A DNA stretch of 64,000 nucleotides from Glaciecola sp028401415 (GCF_028401415.2 NZ_CP171821.2:744001-808000); one strand, 5' to 3'; positions 17,205-25,488 are shown, counted from the first letter of the stretch. Notes: generated from the letters alone by a model not told the origin. Made by a program: numbers and translations.

Positions 17205-17714
17205 TCAAAGTTGTAAACCTTTACTTTTATTATGCTCTATAAGCATGTTTACAATGTCCGTCCTGCCCCACTCTTTAGCAAATGCAAGCGCATCCATATT
17301 TTCCATAGTAGAGCCTGAATACTTAATGCTCGTGTCAATATTGGCATCTAATAGCATTTTAACAACATCTACATGACCATTATGAATTGCTGAAAACAAG
17401 GGGTTCTTTTCTGGTTCTGACGTGTCGAGGATCGCCCCTTTCTCTAAGTAGAATTTTACTAGTTCAGTATACCCTTCACTGGCTGCAGCATTGATCGGAC
17501 CGGAATTTGAAACACCACCTTCAATGTTAACGTCGATTCCTTGCTCCAAAAGAAACTCCACACTTTCTTTTGCATTATGACGAGTTGCAATATGAAGCCA
17601 AGAGCCAAGAGGGGTAACTACATGTGTAATGTCAGGGTTCTTAGACAATAATTCTTTCAACAGCTTTACATCTTTGTTCTTTATGGCTTGAATAATTTGT
17701 TGTGGGATGGTCAT
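17205..17714 (-). CDS. Ankyrin-repeat protein, probable immunity partner of the AHH toxin
   Basis: A 169-residue cytoplasmic protein of about four ankyrin repeats (for example PLGSWLHIATRHNAKESVEF, GPINAAASEGYTELVKFYLE and PLFSAIHNGHVDVVKMLLDA). Ankyrin proteins are a known immunity class in polymorphic toxin loci. It starts 5 bases after the AHH toxin stop, and its AAAGGAGATAA ribosome site overlaps the end of that toxin, so the two are tightly coupled. The immunity role is inferred from position only. Confidence 0.75.
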   Translation of the reverse strand: MTIPQQIIQAIKNKDVKLLKELLSKNPDITHVVTPLGSWLHIATRHNAKESVEFLLEQGIDVNIEGGVSNSGPINAAASEGYTELVKFYLEKGAILDTSEPEKNPLFSAIHNGHVDVVKMLLDANIDTSIKYSGSTMENMDALAFAKEWGRTDIVNMLIEHNKSKGLQL

Positions 17715-17719
17715 TATAC

Positions 17720-18298
17720 TTATCTCCTTTTTGCAGCAACTTCAGCTAATTCTTTCAATACTTCTACCATCTCATCTCTGGTACCAAAAAACTCGTCAGT
17801 TTCTTTCAGCTTGTCAATGACTTGTTGAAGCGCTTTTATATCGTGCTGTCCTTTTATGCGGTTTGGCGCCCATGCAAGATTCTCTTTCCCAAACAATGGA
17901 TCGATATCGTACATTTTAAGGAGATCTTGTCCCTCTTTCACCAATGCCTGCTGTTTTGCACCTAAACCTTTTTTAAACAATATATGATGAGCATGTGGAT
18001 CTAGCATAACTGCGAGTGGGTCACCAATACGTTTTCTAAGGAAAGCGCCGAAATCAGAGTTGTCTATATCGCGAACTTTTTTGACTTTACCTTCAAGCCC
18101 TAACTGCTTCTTAAGGGCAGTATTCGCATCAAGATTGTCCCCTTGCTTTAATGCAGGGTTTGTTTTCTTGCTCAGATTTTTACGCTTGAGTAACGTAGCT
18201 ATTTTATTCAGTGCCGTATCGGCCGCGCCTGCGCCAGCGGTGAGCACGGCTAAAAGAATTTCAAAGGCTAGGATCCCGACCATGCGCTCTTTATCCAC
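17720..18298 (-). CDS. Displaced toxin tip with AHH-type nuclease domain
   Basis: A 192-residue frame. Residues 1-71 copy the middle of the intact effector (GILAFEILLAVLTAGAGAA ... KQGDNLDANTALKKQLGLEG) but lack about 14 residues (VSAASKSKYLLKA region). Residues about 72-192 form a different toxin with the AHH motif DPHAHHILFKKGLG, then GKENLAWAPNRIKGQH, typical of the AHH family of HNH-like nucleases. It begins at a GTG (or ATG 18283) only because a TAA in the FPYDY segment cuts the frame upstream at about 18328. It has no N-terminal delivery region, so it is likely silent until recombined. Confidence 0.78.
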   Translation of the reverse strand: MDKERMVGILAFEILLAVLTAGAGAADTALNKIATLLKRKNLSKKTNPALKQGDNLDANTALKKQLGLEGKVKKVRDIDNSDFGAFLRKRIGDPLAVMLDPHAHHILFKKGLGAKQQALVKEGQDLLKMYDIDPLFGKENLAWAPNRIKGQHDIKALQQVIDKLKETDEFFGTRDEMVEVLKELAEVAAKRR

Positions 18299-18415
18299 AA
18301 TAGAATGCGCGTCAATATAGTCTTATGGGAAGGTGGCTATTTGTTTGAGCAGGGCTTTGTCATCTGCAATGGCGAGCAATAACTCAAAGGCTTGGGCTAA
18401 ATCGCCGTGTTGTTT
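18085..18415 (-). repeat. Effector mid-region homology arm, copy 3 (with nonsense codon)
   Basis: About 331 bases highly similar to 21067-21455 in the intact effector. It includes the shared run ending CGCCATTGCAGATGAC and the FP-stop-DYIDAH segment, where TAA replaces the Tyr codon of FPYNYIDAH. It lacks 40 or so bases present in the other copies. The part up to 18298 forms the start of the AHH frame; the rest is untranslated in that frame. Confidence 0.85.
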
Positions 18416-18507
18416 ATTCCGCTGATGAGCTATCCAAGATTTCGAACAACATAATTATGAGGTAGATACTCTCAGCTATGATCTTCTCAGCCTAAAAATA
18501 AGCAATT

Positions 18508-19191
18508 TTAAAACGCCTTTGCAATCAGACCCGCTTCGTCCAGTAGCTCTTTTTGCCCGAAAGAAGCAAGCATGGAAAGTTGCACAAAAATATCCACTTT
18601 CGCCATATTATTGATGGAAGATGCGCCGCCTAAAAATACCGCAGGCTCGAAGGTGTACATTTCATTGTAATCCAGCGCGCCGAACTTCTTTTTGCAGCGT
18701 TCAAACAAAGGCTTGCCATTATCGTCATTGCGCTCTAACTCATCTGAAAACATCCCCGTACTGCCAAAAAAGAATTGAAGGGCGTCGTTTTCATTGCCGC
18801 TTGCAATTTCTTTTTCAGCCCCTTCGCTTTCGATAATCCATGCGAACGATGTTTCGATGGTATATTTTAAACCGCTTTTTTCTGCCCAAACAAAAAGCTC
18901 ACCGAAGGCATTTCGCGCTATTACGTAGTAGTTGTCATCGTTTTCTATCGAGGTGCCTTCAAGCCACTGCGCCAAAATCTCATTGTAGTCGTCAGGGTTG
19001 ACAATCCAAAAATAGCCATCTTTAAAGCCACAGAAGCCGAACTCTTTCCAGTATTCCAACAAACGACTAGGGAGCTTGTTTTCATACTTCTCCAGAACAC
19101 TATCCGAGACCGGAATGGAGCTCGTCGGGCTGCCTAGATATCGGATAATTCGTCCAAATTGCTTATCTAGCTTAAAATCACTGTTCATCAT
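18508..19191 (-). CDS. Tdi1-like immunity protein (GAD-like plus DUF1851)
   Basis: A 227-residue cytoplasmic protein with a GAD-like N-terminal part (LPSRLLEYWKEFGFCGFKDG, FWIVNPDDY) and a DUF1851 C-terminal part (LFERCKKKFGALDYNEMYTF, EPAVFLGG). This is the architecture of Agrobacterium Tdi1, the antidote of the type VI DNase Tde1. The ATG at 19191 overlaps the toxin stop as ATGA, and GAGAGG lies 5 bases upstream; a GTG at 19197 is less likely. It matches the Ntox15-type tip just upstream. Confidence 0.88.
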   Translation of the reverse strand: MMNSDFKLDKQFGRIIRYLGSPTSSIPVSDSVLEKYENKLPSRLLEYWKEFGFCGFKDGYFWIVNPDDYNEILAQWLEGTSIENDDNYYVIARNAFGELFVWAEKSGLKYTIETSFAWIIESEGAEKEIASGNENDALQFFFGSTGMFSDELERNDDNGKPLFERCKKKFGALDYNEMYTFEPAVFLGGASSINNMAKVDIFVQLSMLASFGQKELLDEAGLIAKAF

Positions 19192-19691
19192 TTGCACCTC
19201 TCTAATTCGATGTTCATTTTAGCATCTGGCCCAGAAGTGTTAAATGCCTCGAGTGCCGCAGCATCCATCTCGCCAATCCGCCCCCCCTTAGACCACTGCG
19301 ACCCAAGCGAGGAATTTACGTGAGTATTGCCCATTTTTTTTATTTTATCTGGGTAGCCGCCAGCAATAATATCAGGGTCGTGAAGCGCCGCTAATTGAGA
19401 CATTTGCTCTTTTACTTTTATTGAAGCCAATTTCTCTATTTCATCATCAGGCATATCGGGGAACTTTTTATCAAGGCTCATTAAAATAGAGCGCTTCATT
19501 TCTCTCCGCAATTTAGATCTAGCTGCGTCCTGAGCGGCTCCGCCACCTGTTAATATTCTGCGTGCTTTTTTATAACCATGCTCTTCGGTTAGCTCCTTTA
19601 ACATGCGCCTATTATCTGAGTAGCGCCCTACAGACATCTTATTAATCCCATCTTGTTGAGCTTTAAGTTGCTTATAGAAAGTCTTTTCCAA
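19188..19691 (-). CDS. Displaced toxin tip, Ntox15 (Tde1-type DNase)
   Basis: A 167-residue frame ending in LERCK. It contains the Ntox15 hallmark ALHDPDIIAGG with the HxxD motif and VNSSLGSQWSKGGRIGEMDA, as in the type VI DNase effector Tde1. The coding frame is open further upstream (SFADDPKKL) but lacks an ATG, so the TTG at 19691 is only nominal. The preceding effector homology arm joins at about 19713 in a different reading frame, so this tip is not expressed as a fusion at present. The immunity gene overlaps its stop. Confidence 0.85.
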   Translation of the reverse strand: MEKTFYKQLKAQQDGINKMSVGRYSDNRRMLKELTEEHGYKKARRILTGGGAAQDAARSKLRREMKRSILMSLDKKFPDMPDDEIEKLASIKVKEQMSQLAALHDPDIIAGGYPDKIKKMGNTHVNSSLGSQWSKGGRIGEMDAAALEAFNTSGPDAKMNIELERCK

Positions 19692-20062
19692 TTTCTTAGG
19701 ATCATCTGCAAAACTTGCTTCAGTGCTGGGCTTGTTTTCTTGCTCAGTTTTTTGCGCTTGAGTAACTTAGCTATTTTATTCAGCGCCGTATTGGCTTTCA
19801 GTAAATATTTCGATTTACTCGCGGCCGATACCGCTGCACCTGCGCCAGCGGTGAGCACGGCTAAAAGAATTTCAAAGGCTAGGATCCCGCCGATATGCTC
19901 TTTATCCACAATAGAATGCGCGTCAATGTAGTCGTATGGGAAGGTGGCTATTTGTTTGAGTAGGGCTTTGTCATCTGCAATAGCGAGCAATAACTCAAAG
20001 GCTTGGGCTAAATCAGCGAGTTGTTTGGCCCTGTAGGCGAGTAAGCGTTCTAACTCTTATTT
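19628..20062 (-). pseudogene. Effector mid-region fragment, copy 2
   Basis: Bases 19714-20062 closely copy the intact effector at about 21120-21460 (LLAIADDKALLKQIATFPYD, GGILAFEILLAVLTAGAGAA). Translation in frame meets a TAA near 20060 (K-stop-ELERLLAY versus KRDLETLLAY). After KKTSPALKQ it runs into the Ntox15 cassette in the wrong frame and stops at 19628. It functions, if at all, as a homology arm that could place the Ntox15 tip onto the intact effector. Confidence 0.85.
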
Positions 20063-20175
20063 TGGTAACTGTAGTACTTATTTGTACAGGCTTATCGATA
20101 GACGTTTAAAGCTTTTCTAGCTCATCGCAGATTAATAGCTTGCGTTACCAACGCGATGTATACTAACCATCTAAG

Positions 20176-20526
20176 TCAGTCCTCATTGGCAAGGCGCTCA
20201 ATTTCGTCAGCCAATTCCTGATCCCATTTGAAGTCTATTGTGAACTCGCCGTCTGGGAAAAGCGTGAATTTTGCGCGGTTCCAATTGTTTTTGGGGTTTT
20301 CGGTGGTGATTTGGTGCAAATCATGAAAGTTTTGAACTATCTTTCGGCTAAAATTTCGAAATTTAAACGAGGTAAAAAGGCCCTCTGGGGAGTCATAACC
20401 TCCACCGAGCTCAAGAGCATCAGAGCCATAATACTCAATGTCAAGGAATGCTCTTTTCCACTTTGAGCAAACAACGTTATCGAGCATACTTAACGATATT
20501 TCTTTATAAATTTCATCAATATTCAT
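20176..20526 (-). CDS. YezG-like (DUF600) immunity protein, copy 1
   Basis: A 116-residue cytoplasmic protein with NNWNRAKFTLFPDGEFTIDF and KWDQELADEIERLANED, the typical end of YezG/DUF600 antitoxins that bind and inhibit NS_2-type nucleases. It starts 9 bases after the stop of the intact effector, and the GGAGGA that encodes the effector's last Gly codons acts as its ribosome site (12 bases before the ATG). Cognate immunity to the effector is therefore strongly supported by both family and position. Confidence 0.88.
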   Translation of the reverse strand: MNIDEIYKEISLSMLDNVVCSKWKRAFLDIEYYGSDALELGGGYDSPEGLFTSFKFRNFSRKIVQNFHDLHQITTENPKNNWNRAKFTLFPDGEFTIDFKWDQELADEIERLANED

Positions 20527-20534
20527 ATCTATAT

Positions 20535-22502
20535 CTATCCTCCAGGCTTATTTTCGAGTGGTAAGAACTTTTCAACTCCATCAATTTCATAAAAAATCTC
20601 GAAAGATGATGGCCGCTTACTGTTCCCGTCAAAAATAGCGTTAATCTCAACCTCCACCGTTTTCGGTGGGTCGCCTTTGAGTGCTTCAGCCCACTTGTTC
20701 TCCATGCGTTTCCATGCGCCTTTATTCAAGTTCCCATCCATTGCCGCATAGTTTATCTGCTCGCCTGGACCTTTGAATATGGAAGCAATTAAATGGCCAC
20801 CTTCATCATCCGCTAAGCCATCTTTTATGCCGCCCTGCTCCCCTGCTTTGTATTGCTGATAAGTATTTCTATCCATTTTCTCTAAGTCAAGTTTACCAGT
20901 GACTTTAGTGACGCGTCCAAGCTCGTCGGTGTGATAGGTATAGGCGCCAACAATGTACTTGTGATTAGGAGTTAATTTACCATTTAAGGCTTTATTCCAT
21001 CCACCTTTTGAGCCCGCTTCTAAAATGGTTTCATCGGGTGAGGTTTTGGGCACCACCTTCGGTTTATCCTCAAGCGCCAATTGCTTCTTAGGAGCAGTAT
21101 TCGCATCAAGATTGTCCCCTTGCTTCAGTGCTGGGCTTGTTTTCTTGCTCAGTTTTTTGCGCTTGAGTAACTTAGCTATTTTGTTCAGCGCCGTATTGGC
21201 TTTCAGTAAATATTTCGATTTACTCGCGGCCGATACCGCTGCGCCTGCGCCAGCGGTGAGCACGGCTAAAAGAATTTCAAAGGCTAAGATGCCGCCCATG
21301 CGCTCTTTATCCACAATAGAATGCGCGTCAATGTAGTTGTATGGGAAGGTGGCTATTTGTTTGAGCAGGGATTTGTCATCTGCAATGGCGAGCAATAACT
21401 CAAAGGCTTGGGCTAAATCGCCGAGTTGTTTGGCGCTGTAGGCGAGTAAGGTCTCTAAATCTCGTTTTATGCCTTCAACATCGCCTGCGGCGAGCTTTTT
21501 AAGCACGTTAAAGGCGGCATCTCTTGCTTCTCCTCGTATTTCGCCCAGCAATACGGCTAAGTCGTATACGCCAACCACAAGATTTTTACCGCCTTCATAC
21601 AATCCAGTGAGCTGCGCTCCTTTGCGGATAAAGTACTGGCTAATAAAGCTCTCTTGTTCAAAGATGGCATCTTCTCGTTCGGCAATCACTTTGACCTCAG
21701 CAATCATAGCGTCAAGTGCGCTTGAGAGTTCGGTTTTAAGCTGGGTAATTTCAGCGTCTATTGCATCGCTGTCGCTTACGTAGTTAATCTCACAGCTGCC
21801 CGTTGGCAACCCGCTTAAGCTGGCTTTGCCTTGGCTAAGCGTACCCGTGTGTTTGGTGCCGGCGCTGTCGATAACTTCAAAAGGAATATTATCCACAGGG
21901 GATTGGTCATCAAAGCAATAATCCAATTCAAGGTTGGCGGTGGCTTCTTCTGTGATTTCTTGCGTAGCTTCGCTACCTGGTGCAATTTCGTTGCCTTCAA
22001 AGCTATCTTCAGCTATCTCATCACCCAACACTTCACTGATATCCGATTTAGGCATTGATGCTTTAGACCAATAAAAGCCTTGCCGTAAATGCGTAAATTT
22101 ACTTCTAGCAAACATGTACCTGCCCTGCAGGGAAGGATTTACTTCGTATTCTACATGTTCAGATGTTGGCGAGTCTTCGCTTGCTGTATCAGCGTTTTCA
22201 CTGTTTTGATTTTCGCTCGGCTTTTTTGCAATAAACACGGGAGAAAACGGCATGTTGCTGTGGTGGTGCATCAGCACAATGTCGCCTTCGTTTATTGCTT
22301 TAATTAATTTATCAAAGGTGTTGCTGTCGCGCTGCGCCATGCGAAAGGCTGAAAAGCGCTTAATCACCTCATCGATACCGCGCACTTCAGGGTTGAACTT
22401 GTCTTTGTATGCACGAGTGACATAACTGACTGCCACAAAGGGCTGCTCTATTTTGCCGAGCTCGTGGGGCTTAACATCCGTTGTCCATTTTAGTGTCATC
22501 AT
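20535..22502 (-). CDS. Polymorphic toxin effector with C-terminal Endonuclea_NS_2 nuclease
   Basis: A 655-residue multi-domain toxin. Residues 1-95 are an N-terminal domain I do not recognise, 96-200 is an acidic linker, and about 205-245 is a small beta module (PFEVIDSAGTKHTGTLSQGK) like the transthyretin-type modules attached to type VI spike proteins. Residues about 250-400 are helical with coiled-coil character, and 400-440 hold a hydrophobic GILAFEILLAVLTAGAGAA segment. The C-terminal about 120 residues match the Endonuclea_NS_2 (YeeF-type) DNase: DDEGGHLIASIFKGPGEQIN, NLNKGAWKRMENKW, KRPSSFEIFYEIDGVE, with catalytic-type His in GGHLIA. No signal peptide, so a contact-dependent or type VI route is inferred; no secretion genes are nearby. 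AAGGAG lies 10 bases before the ATG. Confidence 0.85.
   Translation of the reverse strand: MMTLKWTTDVKPHELGKIEQPFVAVSYVTRAYKDKFNPEVRGIDEVIKRFSAFRMAQRDSNTFDKLIKAINEGDIVLMHHHSNMPFSPVFIAKKPSENQNSENADTASEDSPTSEHVEYEVNPSLQGRYMFARSKFTHLRQGFYWSKASMPKSDISEVLGDEIAEDSFEGNEIAPGSEATQEITEEATANLELDYCFDDQSPVDNIPFEVIDSAGTKHTGTLSQGKASLSGLPTGSCEINYVSDSDAIDAEITQLKTELSSALDAMIAEVKVIAEREDAIFEQESFISQYFIRKGAQLTGLYEGGKNLVVGVYDLAVLLGEIRGEARDAAFNVLKKLAAGDVEGIKRDLETLLAYSAKQLGDLAQAFELLLAIADDKSLLKQIATFPYNYIDAHSIVDKERMGGILAFEILLAVLTAGAGAAVSAASKSKYLLKANTALNKIAKLLKRKKLSKKTSPALKQGDNLDANTAPKKQLALEDKPKVVPKTSPDETILEAGSKGGWNKALNGKLTPNHKYIVGAYTYHTDELGRVTKVTGKLDLEKMDRNTYQQYKAGEQGGIKDGLADDEGGHLIASIFKGPGEQINYAAMDGNLNKGAWKRMENKWAEALKGDPPKTVEVEINAIFDGNSKRPSSFEIFYEIDGVEKFLPLENKPGG
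21067..21455 (-). repeat. Effector mid-region homology arm, copy 1 (in intact gene)
   Basis: The region of the intact effector from LLAYSAKQLGDLAQAFELLL to KKQLALEDK that is duplicated in copies 2 (19714-20062) and 3 (18085-18415). It is the joint between the constant N-terminal part and the variable toxin tip, which is exactly where recombination would exchange tips. Confidence 0.85.
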
Positions 22503-22859
22503 GATGCATTGGCTCCTTGGCTTGCCATGCTGAGTATTCCGTTTTATTGAACCTTGCTGTTCTACCTAAAGCAGTTTAGATAGCATTATTCTGCTGCGCG
22601 ACGAGGCCTTATTAACTGATAAATGCCATTCAACAATCGTGATTTGCAAAAGATACACCAGATTGGGCAATGATGCCGCTAATTATTGTAAGTACAACAC
22701 GGATAAGGGCTCAAGGCCATATGTGAGTAACGAGGCTACTCCAAGGAAAGCAATACAGTTGGGTAATTGTGCGCTTTTCTGCTCACTTGCGCAGTTTTTC
22801 GCGAACGAAAAACTGCGCTATATGGGTAGTACTGTTCTGGCATTCTCATGTCAATATCA
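22503..22859. other. Intergenic region, effector / bkd E2, with a perfect hairpin
   Basis: About 357 bases between two minus-strand genes. It should hold the effector promoter and the end of the bkd transcript. The only notable structure is the perfect 13-base-pair inverted repeat at 22789-22818. A plus-strand frame across it shows no family feature. Confidence 0.6.
22789..22818. terminator. Perfect 13-bp hairpin after the bkd operon (possible terminator)
   Basis: GCGCAGTTTTTCG, loop CGAA, then the exact reverse complement. It lies 42 bases past the stop of the E2 gene. There is no T-tract after the stem on either strand, but the stem itself contains a T5/A5 block, so intrinsic termination is uncertain. 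A transcript-end stabiliser or a protein site is possible. Confidence 0.45.
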
Positions 22860-24503
22860 CTATCGTAAATTCACCAGCATTTGCTCGGGGTGCCTTAGAA
22901 ATTCCATCCATCGATTATTAAATTTAACCATGGTTGCGCCATCAATTACGCGGTGATCGCCTGACCAATTGATCATCATTACATGCTGAGCAAATACCTT
23001 ACCTTTTTCATTAAAACGAGGCAGTTTCTGGGTTTTTCCTAGGGCAACAATCGCCACATCTGGCTTGTTAATGACTGGCGTAGCTGTGATCCCGCCAATC
23101 GCGCCAATGTTTGAAATGCTGATTGTGCCGCCGCTTATATCTGACTTTGACAAGCGCCCTTCTCGCGCATTCTCTACGAGTCGATTAAGCTCAACAGCCA
23201 CCTCTTTAAGCGACAAAGACTGTACGTTCTTAATGCTAGGTACGAGTAGTCCTATTTTAGAATCTACCGCTAGGCCTATATTGTGGCTAGACAGGTAGCT
23301 TAGTTCAGTACCCTGCTCGTTTAATCGACTGTTTATCACTGGGAATTCGAGCATAGCTAAAGAAAGCGCCTTAATGAAAAACGGCATAAAACTAAGCTTA
23401 ATACCCTCTTTCTCAAACTGCGGTTTTAATGAGCTTCTAAGGGCTATCAAGTTATCCATCACCAGCTCATCGCTAACGCTGAAATGAGGGATCGTTGTTG
23501 TACTTGCTAACATTTGTCGAGCCATTGCTGCGCGAATGCCGCTTATTGCTTCGACACGATCCGATGACCCTAACATGCTCTTTGCACCAGTGTTATTTGC
23601 AGATGCAGCTGGCAAAATTGCACTAGCGCTTTGTTCATCTACAACAGATGTCTGCATACTCTGATCTTCTGCCGCTCTCAAAACATCGGCTCTCAAAATA
23701 CGCCCTTTTTTACCCGAGCCTTTGAGCGTATCTAAACTCACATTCGACTCTCGCGCTAAACGACGTACAGCAGGACTTGCGATGGCTTTGGTAGATGAAA
23801 TAGGCGCTTCAAAATTTTCACCCTGCTTACTGGTACGTGACGCAGTACTTGCGGGTACGGCAGAGTTCGGCGCAATGTTAGATGAATGGGCACTATCAAC
23901 AGTGGCTTGCGTGCTCGGTGATGTGGCCATTTGAGGGCTTGTACTTGCTGAATCCAACATTAAGTCGAACAAAGGCGCGTGGACTTTTGCTATGTCGCCT
24001 TCTTTGTAATGCAAAGTGGCAATTTTACCCGCATGCTTCGCAGGAATCTCAACAACCGCTTTGTCCGTCATCACTTCAACGATGACTTGATCTTCTTCAA
24101 CTTCGTCGCCTTCTGAAACGCTCCATTTAACAATTTCGCATTCAACGATCCCTTCGCCAATATCTGGTAATACAAAGGATTCAAGCGCAGTATTGCTTGT
24201 GCTGTCCGTACTGGATTGTATATCCGCTGACGCCTCGGTACGCTGAGTAGATTGCTCTGCGCTTTTTTCCGTTTGCATGGCAAATAAAGGCGCGTGCACT
24301 TTGGCAATATCACCCTCTTTGTAATACAGTTTTTCTACCACACCGTCGAACATAGCAGGAATCTCTACTGTTGCTTTGTCAGTCATCACTTCAGCAACCG
24401 CTTGGTCTTCTTTGATGACGTCACCCTCTGCTACCAGCCACTTTAATAGCTCACATTCCACAATGCCTTCGCCAATATCAGGCAAGATAAAGTCTTTCAT
24501 CAT
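22860..24503 (-). CDS. bkdB: Branched-chain 2-oxoacid dehydrogenase E2 (dihydrolipoyl acyltransferase)
   Basis: Core acyltransferase of the branched-chain 2-oxoacid dehydrogenase complex (Val/Leu/Ile catabolism). The 547-residue protein has two lipoyl domains, each with the lipoylated Lys in MTDKATVEIP and MTDKAVVEIP, linked by Ala/Ser/Thr-rich hinges. A peripheral-subunit-binding domain follows (AIASPAVRRLARESNVSLDT), then the catalytic domain ending in SGDHRVIDGA with the HxxxDG motif. I chose the ATG at 24503 with AGGAGAG just upstream; the longer frame reads through the E1-beta end. Third gene of the operon; no E3 gene is near. Confidence 0.93.
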   Translation of the reverse strand: MMKDFILPDIGEGIVECELLKWLVAEGDVIKEDQAVAEVMTDKATVEIPAMFDGVVEKLYYKEGDIAKVHAPLFAMQTEKSAEQSTQRTEASADIQSSTDSTSNTALESFVLPDIGEGIVECEIVKWSVSEGDEVEEDQVIVEVMTDKAVVEIPAKHAGKIATLHYKEGDIAKVHAPLFDLMLDSASTSPQMATSPSTQATVDSAHSSNIAPNSAVPASTASRTSKQGENFEAPISSTKAIASPAVRRLARESNVSLDTLKGSGKKGRILRADVLRAAEDQSMQTSVVDEQSASAILPAASANNTGAKSMLGSSDRVEAISGIRAAMARQMLASTTTIPHFSVSDELVMDNLIALRSSLKPQFEKEGIKLSFMPFFIKALSLAMLEFPVINSRLNEQGTELSYLSSHNIGLAVDSKIGLLVPSIKNVQSLSLKEVAVELNRLVENAREGRLSKSDISGGTISISNIGAIGGITATPVINKPDVAIVALGKTQKLPRFNEKGKVFAQHVMMINWSGDHRVIDGATMVKFNNRWMEFLRHPEQMLVNLR

Positions 24504-24510
24504 ATCTCTC

Positions 24511-25488
24511 CTAATAGTCCATTGTGCGTTTAATCGCTTCAAAGGTTTTTAAATGATCCGGCATGTATTCTTTCTCATGCGCTAGCGGATACGGCGTGTC
24601 TAAACCGCAGACTCGGGCAATGGGCGCTTCCAAATACAAAAAGCATTCTTGCTGAACGCTAGCTGCTATTTCACTGGCAAAGCCGCCGGTTAAGGGTGCT
24701 TCGTGATTAATGAGCAAACGCCCGGTTTTATAGACGGAATTAAACACCGCTTCTGCGTCCCAAGGAAGAATACTCTGCAAATCAATGATTTCGCAAGAAA
24801 TGCCTTGTTCTTCGGCCATTTCAGCGGCTTTTTCAATAATTTCAATTTGCGCGCCCCAAGCCAACAAGGTGATGTCGCTGCCTTGTTTGACTATATCAGC
24901 CTTTCCAAGCGCTAGGGTGTAGTCCTCTTCGGGGACTTCGCCTACCGAAGCCCGATATAGGCGCTTTGGCTCCATAAATAGAACAGGGTTGTCGTCGCGA
25001 ATTGAGGCTAACAATAAGCCTTTTGCTTGGTAAGGATTTCGCGGGATCACTACTTTCATACCGGGGATGTGCGCAAAAAACGCTTCTGGCGATTGCGAAT
25101 GATAGTGTCCACCCGCTATGCCGCCACCATAAGGTGTGCGAATAGTAAGCGTGCCCGCCGAAAACTGACCACCTGAGCGATATCTAAACTTAGCGGTTTC
25201 ATTTACGATTTGGTCAAAGGCTGGGAAAATATAATCACCAAACTGAATTTCTGCCACGGGAATAGAGCCTTGAGAAGCAAGCCCAGTAGCAAAGCCAATA
25301 ATGCCTTGTTCGGTTAAAGGGGTATTAAAGCAGCGGCCTTTACCGTATTTTTGTTGCAAGTTTGAGGTGGCTCTGAACACGCCGCCGAAGTGCCCCACAT
25401 CCTCGCCAAATACCATAACGCGTTCATCGTCGTCCATAGCGGTGATCAACGCGTTGTTAACCGCCTGTAGTAAATTCATTTGCGCCAT
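24511..25488 (-). CDS. bkdA2: Branched-chain 2-oxoacid dehydrogenase E1 beta subunit
   Basis: A 325-residue transketolase-like subunit pairing with E1 alpha to decarboxylate branched-chain 2-oxoacids with thiamine diphosphate. Visible are MNLLQAVNNALITAMDDDER, VFGEDVGHFGGVFRAT with the ThDP-interacting Glu, and IRTPYGGGIAGGHYHSQSPE. The start overlaps the E1 alpha stop by one base (TAATG), and AGGAGG-like GGGAGG lies upstream. The E2 gene follows after 7 bases. Confidence 0.93.
   Translation of the reverse strand: MAQMNLLQAVNNALITAMDDDERVMVFGEDVGHFGGVFRATSNLQQKYGKGRCFNTPLTEQGIIGFATGLASQGSIPVAEIQFGDYIFPAFDQIVNETAKFRYRSGGQFSAGTLTIRTPYGGGIAGGHYHSQSPEAFFAHIPGMKVVIPRNPYQAKGLLLASIRDDNPVLFMEPKRLYRASVGEVPEEDYTLALGKADIVKQGSDITLLAWGAQIEIIEKAAEMAEEQGISCEIIDLQSILPWDAEAVFNSVYKTGRLLINHEAPLTGGFASEIAASVQQECFLYLEAPIARVCGLDTPYPLAHEKEYMPDHLKTFEAIKRTMDY

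Noticed and set aside
21025..21336. Plus-strand frame of 103 residues in the toxin locus, repeated at 19653-19931 and 18060-18320
   Set aside because: It is the antisense of the duplicated effector arm; it repeats only because the arm does and has no ribosome site or family features.
22639..22956. Plus-strand frame of 105 residues after the toxin locus
   Set aside because: It overlaps the end of the E2 gene on the opposite strand and spans the hairpin; there is no family feature.
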